Assembly (NCBI GenBank): GCA_964200185.2
Contig: CAXNAD020000073.1
Location: 1-32,285, forward strand
Reading direction: 5' to 3'
Length of the DNA: 32,285 bases
Source of the DNA: Choristocarpus tenellus KU-1152
Taxonomy: Eukaryota; Phaeophyceae
Part shown: positions 26,491 through 32,285 of the stretch, piece by piece
Layout of the letters: each line of letters opens with the position of its first letter
How positions within the stretch are numbered: position 1 is the first letter of the stretch
Position numbers and translations under genes: made by a program
Notes under the pieces: generated by a model
Database searches by the model: none
What the model was told of the DNA's origin: nothing
The model's input: only the letters and a program-made list of their open reading frames with translations

Positions 26491-29400
26491 ATGAAGCCCA
26501 TTTTTTTGGTCCCACATACATATTCGGAGGATTTCAAGTTGCCTAAGGACACCCCGGTCAAGGGCACAAAACAATTGTGCAAGCCACATTTCAAGATTTT
26601 GTTCAACAAGTCGAAGAAGCCCATAGATTTGCGATCTGAGGCTGCGTCATTCCAGGCAAGGATATCTTGTGATCCTGCTACAACCACCAGGGATGTAGGC
26701 ATGACTCATTGCCACTCTTGTTTTGAGTGCTTCTCCTACTCATTGGCTATGACTAATCATCCACATCCACCATTATGTCACTGATATATATCACAATGTT
26801 GTCAGCTCACTATTTAAGGGACTTCATGACTTCAATCACTGTTACATATTTTCCAATTTTAATGTTCTTCACCATAACGGACAATGCAGTTGGGTATATT
26901 ATGTCCCTTACAATCTTACCCAGAATGCTTGACGTGGAATACTACTTCCCAATTCTGTAACAATGCTTAAGAGTTGACTACATACAGAGAGTTTGCAAAG
27001 TTCTATCTAGAGCTCTTGGTCTTGCATGAGTCCTATCTTCCCTTCAATCAAATGTAAGTAATTGCTCAAATATAGAGCTCGTGTACAACCAGTTGTCAAG
27101 TCCTGAACATGCTGTGCATGATACCTGGAGGAGGTACAATCTACATTAGTAGACAGTGATATCACAGATACCATGAATTATTCTTGTCTTTCCTCCCTAG
27201 TTCATTCTGTGAGTGACAACCACTCAAAACTATAAAGTGACACTAACCTCTTCCTCTCTCACTGGCCCTCATCGTTTTCCACCCCTGATCACTCACGCGC
27301 ATATAGCTCAGGCAAACATCTATGACCCACGCCCTGGAGCTGTACAACTTTCTCCTCGAGAAAAATATGTTTTATGCAAGCTGGGGCTCAATATTGACGC
27401 TCAGCAGGGTTCTGATGACAATGAGCGCTCTCCCTGGGTAAAGGTGTGTGAGTCGGATTGGTTATTGCTGAGATAATCCTCCATGATAAGCTTTCAGTAA
27501 TAAGAAACTTGACTTACTTTGTCGACCTCCAAACTGTGTTAATCCTCCACTCAAATTACGCCTTTCTTGTACTACACTTCATTGAGTAGTGGAATCTCCC
27601 TGCCCTTCTCACATAGAGTGAAAGTATCTTAGGGTTAGGGTACACGTTTTGCCCTGTTTGTCCGTTTGTGACTTGACTTCCCATGGGTATTTTATTACAT
27701 TTTACCTACTTCGAAATGTTTCGGAGTAGGTAAAATGTATACTTCATGCAAAGGTATGTCCGGAACAAGGATATTGAAACTTCCTAACAACACACAACAG
27801 CCAAAATTACATCAAAATCGCAACATTGGATTTGACCCCAAACGGACCCGGCTCTACCCTCTAAGATACATTGACTCATGTAAACATCATTCTTTGATCA
27901 CCAGTTTACTCAATAGATAAGATAATAGTAGCATAACTCCTGCTAGTGGAATATGTACAGACTGACTTGAGTTGTGCAGATAGATGCAACTCCCCCTCCT
28001 TGCTTTAATCCATTCAGCTTATTCATACCAAATATATGTTTTTCTCCTCCTATACTACCGTACAGACATTGCCTGCCTCCCTCAGCAAAATCTGTCCCAT
28101 GTTCTTGACACACCTTATTTGCCCAGTAAGGAGGACCCTAATTGTGTGCATTGCTATGCACGTCTCCATTAGATATATACCAGGTCGTCTATGCACCTCA
28201 ATTTCGACCTATCGTTGTTTGTGGTGATGCCTTGCCACAATAAAAGCAAGTTTCAAGCCACCAACCACCACTGGACAACACACCTTTCTAGTTTTGGATG
28301 TCCATGAGAGGAGCGTTTTCGTGATAGCCCTGAAGGGAGGGTCTTCGAACACAGTAGTTACCAAAAGTTATCTTGAGAGTTTGTAACGGCTGAAGTAAGG
28401 GTTTTACATACCCCGGCCTATGCATCATGAAGAGGTCTTACCCAGGGTATGGCATGGGCAACACACTTCCTGTATTGCAAGAGGTTCAGGCTCCTGATTG
28501 ATATGTATATCTATAAGGGAGAAAAATAGATCTAGTATGAACCTTATTCCAGCAATCACCGCAAACTTCTTGAAATACATACATCAAAGTAATATACATG
28601 TTGTTGATTGTAGGTGTGGGGACACACTGCGTCAAAGTGGGCTAACCAGGAGCGGGTGTTTGAAGTTGCAAAAAATCAAGGCCTCCTTTGGGGGAGGTCC
28701 ACCTACATGCCAAAGAACAAAACCCCTTCAAGGTGAGCCCGTTTTGAGTGACTTCCACTAGCAACCAAGTGATGTGTTCACGGACACAACAGAGATATGG
28801 TATTGGTACAAACATGCTTCGAAGAAATTTTCAACGTAGATTGCCCCCCCCCCAAAAAATGCTGGGTAGGTAGGTGCCTATTTGTTGCCCAAAGACAGGT
28901 TAAACATTGGCGTTCAAGAAAAAGTATACATCTACTGGAGTGACAGCTTTGCATCCACCCAGGTATTGTCTTTCTCACATATGGTTTGAAATATCTTACA
29001 GGGCATCATTTGAAGTTCGATCTTATCCACTCATGGTTAGACTTGTACATGTATATATTTTGATGTACTAATTTCAGCTGGTGTTGACAGAGGAACCTGT
29101 CTAGTGCGATAGCTTCCCTACTTACCCTAGGGTCTCACCCACCAGATATTGCAACTTATCCTCATGTACAAGATGCAGTAGGTATTGCTGACAATTAAAC
29201 TGAATTGTATGTGACCCAATGATTGTCCGATCCTTCCCAAGCAGAACATCCCATGAGATTCTCAACCCATGGGTAAGGTACCTACCACCAGTCTCTGACA
29301 AGAGACTCCAGATGGCATCTCGGCTCCCTATTTCATTTCTTGACCAACATGTGGACTGTGAAGTCCTGGAAGCCACCCGTAGGTTGCAGCGCCAAGAACA

Positions 29401-30079
29401 CAGGCAATTTATTCATGATACCCTACTTCGTGGTTGTAAGGAGACAAAAGCAGAAACTGTGGACTCATTTGCAAGTTCTAGTGCAAAAAATGACTTGAAC
29501 GAGGCAGACAGCATCAATAAACACAGCACAAGGAAGATTCCCTCGCTTGGAGAGTTCTTCCACTGGCCCTGCACTGCATCAGTACAGGAACCCTTGCCAT
29601 CACACATGCAGGTGGTCGTACCTGAGGGATCTGTCCAAAGGGAGAAATCACAACAGTGTCTAGCTGCCAAAGAGACTGAACCAAATTTAGCCTCGAGCTC
29701 AAAGCTTCAAGTAGGCGAGTGCAAGGAATTAGTGGATGGGTTGGTGGGGTTGCAAGGACAGACTCATAGGGATGAGGAGGTAGACGCTGGCGCAGCAGAG
29801 AAAAGGCTCGATGATGGGGTGGGTCAGGGAATCAGCACAGGTGATCTGGCAGAAGATTTGCATTATAAGGAGACTTCCGCCAGCTTTGGCCTAACTTCAG
29901 TCATCTCTACTGTCCAAGTATCTGATGAAATGGTGACCATGGACTTGTCGGATGAGACAGGACTGAGTCTAAATGCGGAAGGTCACAAATCAAATAACTT
30001 GAAGGGGAAAAGCAACACATCAATTCCAGTGCCAGCGGGAGAGGAGGTTCCCACTCCTGGACAAGAATCGCAAGATTAA
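26491..30079 (+). CDS. Six-exon gene, 450-aa protein of unknown function with polar tail
   Basis: Exons 26491-26694, 27312-27443, 28614-28732, 29002-29044, 29091-29177 and 29312-30079 join in phase from ATG (in-frame TGA 39 nt upstream, no acceptor between) to TAA. Donors: GTAGGC, GTGTGT, GTGAGC, GTACAT, GTAGGT. The 46-nt intron 29045-29090 carries a TACTAAT branch site. The first 195 residues look folded: KPHFKILFNKSKKPIDLRSE, LSPREKYVLCKLGLNIDAQQ, VWGHTASKWANQERVFEVAK, then FEVRSYPLMVRLRNLSSAIA. The last exon starts with a helical stretch (EATRRLQRQEHRQFIHDTLL) and continues with about 200 polar Ser/Glu/Lys/Gly-rich residues, probably disordered. No membrane helix and no recognisable domain. 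The start of the last exon could instead be 29300 with donor GTATTG at 29182. Confidence 0.65.
27629..27642. repeat. Isolated TTAGGG fragment
   Basis: CTTAGGGTTAGGGTAC lies in intron 27444-28613, far from the main telomeric cluster and 56 nt before the hairpin at 27698. Confidence 0.85.
27698..27737. repeat. Near-perfect 40-bp palindrome (hairpin)
   Basis: CATTTTACCTACTTCGAAA, a TG spacer, then its inverse with a single T/C change that would pair as G-U in RNA. The 19-bp arms have a 2-nt loop. It is in an intron of the 450-aa gene. Confidence 0.9.
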
Positions 30080-30163
30080 TATTTTCCCCAGAAGTCTGTT
30101 CTAGTTCTTGCGATAAATATTCCAAGACTTTTAAGAGTGATTCTTCTTAGACCTGGAGTTGAA

Positions 30164-30968
30164 TTAGGTTCCCGCAGATACTGTTTGATTATGGGTCGCT
30201 TGTAGGTGCTCACGGCACTCTTTTGCAACCACGCTTGCATAGTTGGAGGGATCGCAAGTTATGGGATTGGCATGTTTATCCCCACCAAATTGTAGTATCT
30301 CTTCCTTGATTTCGTGCTCCGTTTGAGTGAAGCAAAGGGCGGACAAAAACACGCTAGTTTACTCCTCAATGATTATAACTTAAGGAAAGTGAGATGTGGT
30401 AGGTGACATCGTGCAGGGTGTGTGGGTAATTGCTATTCTGCCGCTTCAAAATGAGGCAGTAGTGTGCATAATTGGCTAAGATCGTGTATGTGAATAATCG
30501 ATATAATAGGGAAGTGACAAAGAAAATAGTCATGTTTCCTCAGTGTAGCAAATTTAATCCGTATCAAAGGCTGATCTAGGGGGGAATATGTGCTACCTTC
30601 ATAGTGTGACCCCAATTCATCCTCTATTGGTATGGTTCTGTTGCCTGTACTTCTAGAACTTTCATCATGCCATGTGATAATAGAGAAAAACAATCACTTA
30701 AAGGTCGCTTCTTGTTCACCTGATCATGGAATGACCCTGAAGTAAAAATACACTCTGGAATACTACGTAAGATTGTATAATAGGGTTAGGGTATAATACG
30801 ATGGATAAGGTTCCTTGTTGGAAGACTGAGGCAAAGAGCAAAAAGTGCTCAGTGAAAACTATTGTTCCATACTTACTCAAAAGATCGGTCGGTGGGATGG
30901 CTGAGCCCAACGTGGGAGAAGTAAGAAGGCACAACTGGAGGCAGTAACCATAGGTGTAACACAGGAGT
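30164..30968 (-). CDS. C-terminal exons of a membrane protein, bestrophin-like (tentative)
   Basis: On the minus strand, exon 30968-30877 has a TACTAAC branch sequence and CAACAG acceptor before it and a GTAAGT donor after it. It joins in phase (GA + C = Asp) to the terminal exon 30353-30164, which ends TAA. The first encodes TPVLHLWLLPPVVPSYFSHV and a polar end. The second encodes VFLSALCFTQTEHEIKEEIL, then QFGGDKHANPITCDPSNYAS and a short tail. A helix with LLP, then a helix, then E-I-x-x-E-I-x-x-F-G-x-D, recalls the last part of bestrophin/YneE-type chloride channels (usual motif E-x-P-F-G-x-D-x-N-D). An extra exon at about 30600-30690 is possible. Upstream exons are not found, so the gene is partial in my model. 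It converges on the 450-aa gene. Confidence 0.35.
30780..30792. repeat. Isolated TTAGGG fragment
   Basis: ATAGGGTTAGGGTATAA; two units, inside the intron of the minus-strand gene. Confidence 0.8.
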
Positions 30969-31326
30969 CTGTTGCAATAGTTAGTATTGGAAGTAATCCA
31001 ATGTGTAGCGCCTCTGCCCACAGGTCGGGATAGTTCCCAGAACAAAGTGAAGCAACAATAAAAATACAAATATATTGCATTGAAAAAACCTTCCTCTTTT
31101 AGATGTTAATACTCCAGAATATTATCAGAATATTAAGATCGTAAATATAATACAAATACATTGTTGGGTGTCTGAGGTGATTTGTGATCTGTAGTAAGTG
31201 ATCGTTTAAGACACGCAGTGGACATGGACTGATACAATGCCCTGTGGACATAGTCCAGACTTTTTAATTTCTGGCCTGGTGAAAAGCCCTGATGATTATG
31301 CATTATGATGAACCAAAAAACATGAA

Positions 31327-31960
31327 TCAAGAAGACAATGTGTTTAGTTTCGTTCTGTGGTCTGATTTGTTGGCCACTTCAATAGGCTTGTAGACGTCTA
31401 TCCTAGGTACTGATTGATGTGCTCTTGTTCCCTGATGAAAAAAAAACATTTCATCAGAGTAATACTGAACTTTGGTTATGCTTCCTTCACAACAAGTTTC
31501 AGGTTTGCTTCTGTACACAAATACAGAAGCAACGTAAGATGGGTGTAACATTGATAGTTCACACCAGTACAGCACCGTGCTGTAGCCAAACAGTACAACA
31601 ACCCCAATCATGCTAAGAGCAGCACCTGCAAACAAAACGACACCATTTCATCTTGCAGTCTCCATATCAAAGTATTAAGTCCTTTCCCCAACCTGCACAC
31701 CTTTCAGACACCTGTGCCTTTCAATCTAAAAATCTCCACTGATATGCAGAAATAAATTACAGACATCCCTGTGGCACATACTGTAAAACACACCCTCTGG
31801 AGATGTACAATGGAGCGTACAATACATTCAGGAGATCTTTGCCTTGGAGAAGTCCATCTCTGGGTGCTGTTGTGCAGGTAACAGCAGCAGCAGCAACAGC
31901 AGCAGCACAACCAATTGTCAACAGAGTAAACATGAACAGAAGGTGGACAAAAAACTCCAT
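31327..31960 (-). CDS. Small membrane-protein gene, two exons, unknown
   Basis: On the minus strand, ATG at 31960-31958 (in-frame TAA shortly upstream, no acceptor between) starts a hydrophobic sequence, MEFFVHLLFMFTLLTIGCAA. It is followed by an Ala/Val-rich stretch from a CAG/GCT trinucleotide run and a polar loop (TAPRDGLLQGKDLLNVLYAP). The second exon starts after TTGTTTGCAG (31636) and encodes a second helix (LSMIGVVVLFGYSTVLYWCE), a loop and a polar C-terminus, with TGA at 31329-31327. The first donor is uncertain (GTGTTT near 31788 fits the phase but is weak). Two or more membrane helices with a small polar tail might suit a MARVEL-like or tetraspan protein, but I cannot support a family. 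Confidence 0.5.
31879..31908. repeat. CAG trinucleotide run in coding sequence
   Basis: Imperfect (CAG/CAA)n on this strand reads as Ala/Val codons in the minus-strand gene, extending its first membrane helix. In another frame it gives a run of Cys, which is an artefact. Confidence 0.8.
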
Positions 31961-32210
31961 AGAAGTGACAATTGAACAGGAGTGTAATTTTTATGGTTGG
32001 TTGCCCATCAAAAACGTAAAAAAGTCCATGGATTAGTTGTAGCCAATATCTGCCATGACACATGGGAAGGCCTCAAGCAAAAAAGCTTTCATAAAAAAAA
32101 CGTTCATAACACAGAAGAGTGAGCAGTGCTATGTATACACAACACATGAAGAAGATACTACAGGAATTATGATCGGTTGATATCCTGACTGGGTTCCAAA
32201 TCAAAACTGG

Positions 32211-32285
32211 CTCAAAGTATCTGGGGGGGGGGGGGGGGGGGGGGGCCGGGTGGAATAGTTGGATGGGGTTTGTGGTTGTTTGTGT
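32211..32285. mobile_element. Partial copy of the MITE-like element, with 23-nt G run
   Basis: TCAAAGTATCTGG at 32212-32224, followed by 23 consecutive G (32223-32245) and a GT-rich stretch (GGTTTGTGGTTGTTTGTGT). The terminal 13 bp match the ends of the element at 18281-18466, and the GTTTGTG-rich inside resembles its right end read on the other strand. The window ends before the second terminus. The G-run length may be unreliable in the assembly. Confidence 0.6.

Noticed and set aside
29078-29104. Alternative end of the 450-aa gene (exon after TTTCAG ending in TAG)
   Set aside because: It needs a 33-nt intron with the branch site only a few bases from the acceptor; the acceptor at 29090 gives a normal distance and a longer coherent frame.
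31704-32063. 119-codon minus-strand ORF with a run of Cys
   Set aside because: The Cys run comes from the CAG trinucleotide tract in the wrong frame; the neighbouring frame gives a better membrane helix with an ATG.

Overview
This is nuclear eukaryotic DNA, not bacterial. Coding sequence is broken into short exons with GT-AG borders. Introns range from 46 nt to about 4 kb, and there are no operons or ribosome-binding sites. The telomere-type repeat TTAGGG/CCCTAA occurs in dozens of short interstitial tracts. They are densest in the first 13 kb, sparse to 20 kb and almost absent after that. This suggests a subtelomeric or formerly subtelomeric region of a protist or alga with TTAGGG telomeres. 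I cannot name the lineage. All gene models are my own splice reconstructions, checked only for phase and splice-site fit. Layout: 1-7.8 kb is repeat-rich. It holds head-to-head telomeric palindromes, a 21-bp and a 20-bp minisatellite, 95-bp modules alternating with telomeric tracts, a decayed minus-strand ORF, and one exon-like segment at 545-745. 8.2-20.35 kb (+) holds the best-supported gene, an SLC44/choline-transporter-like (CTL) membrane protein. Ten phase-compatible exons encode 484 residues; the N-terminal exon(s) with the first membrane segment are unresolved. Its introns hold telomeric tracts, a short MITE-like element and, in the 4-kb intron, a broken minus-strand gag-like ORF. 20.35-23.6 kb has no intact gene but holds a frameshifted retroelement reverse-transcriptase C-terminal remnant near 22.4-22.9 kb. 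23.68-24.58 kb (+) is a small four-exon gene (131 aa, unknown function) with a poly(A) signal. 26.49-30.08 kb (+) is a six-exon gene (450 aa, unknown function) with a long polar, probably disordered tail. 30.16-31.96 kb (-) holds C-terminal exons of a membrane protein resembling the bestrophin C-terminal core (tentative) and a small separate membrane-protein gene. The unknown + gene and the bestrophin-like gene converge, with 84 bp between stop codons. The most unusual theme is the relation between telomeric tracts and genes. Tracts lie just upstream of splice acceptors, where each CCCTAAC unit offers a branch-point-like CTAAC. Tracts in opposite orientations bracket one transporter exon. Several tracts sit between direct repeats, as if inserted or copied during break repair. 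I see no tRNA, rRNA, CRISPR or virus.
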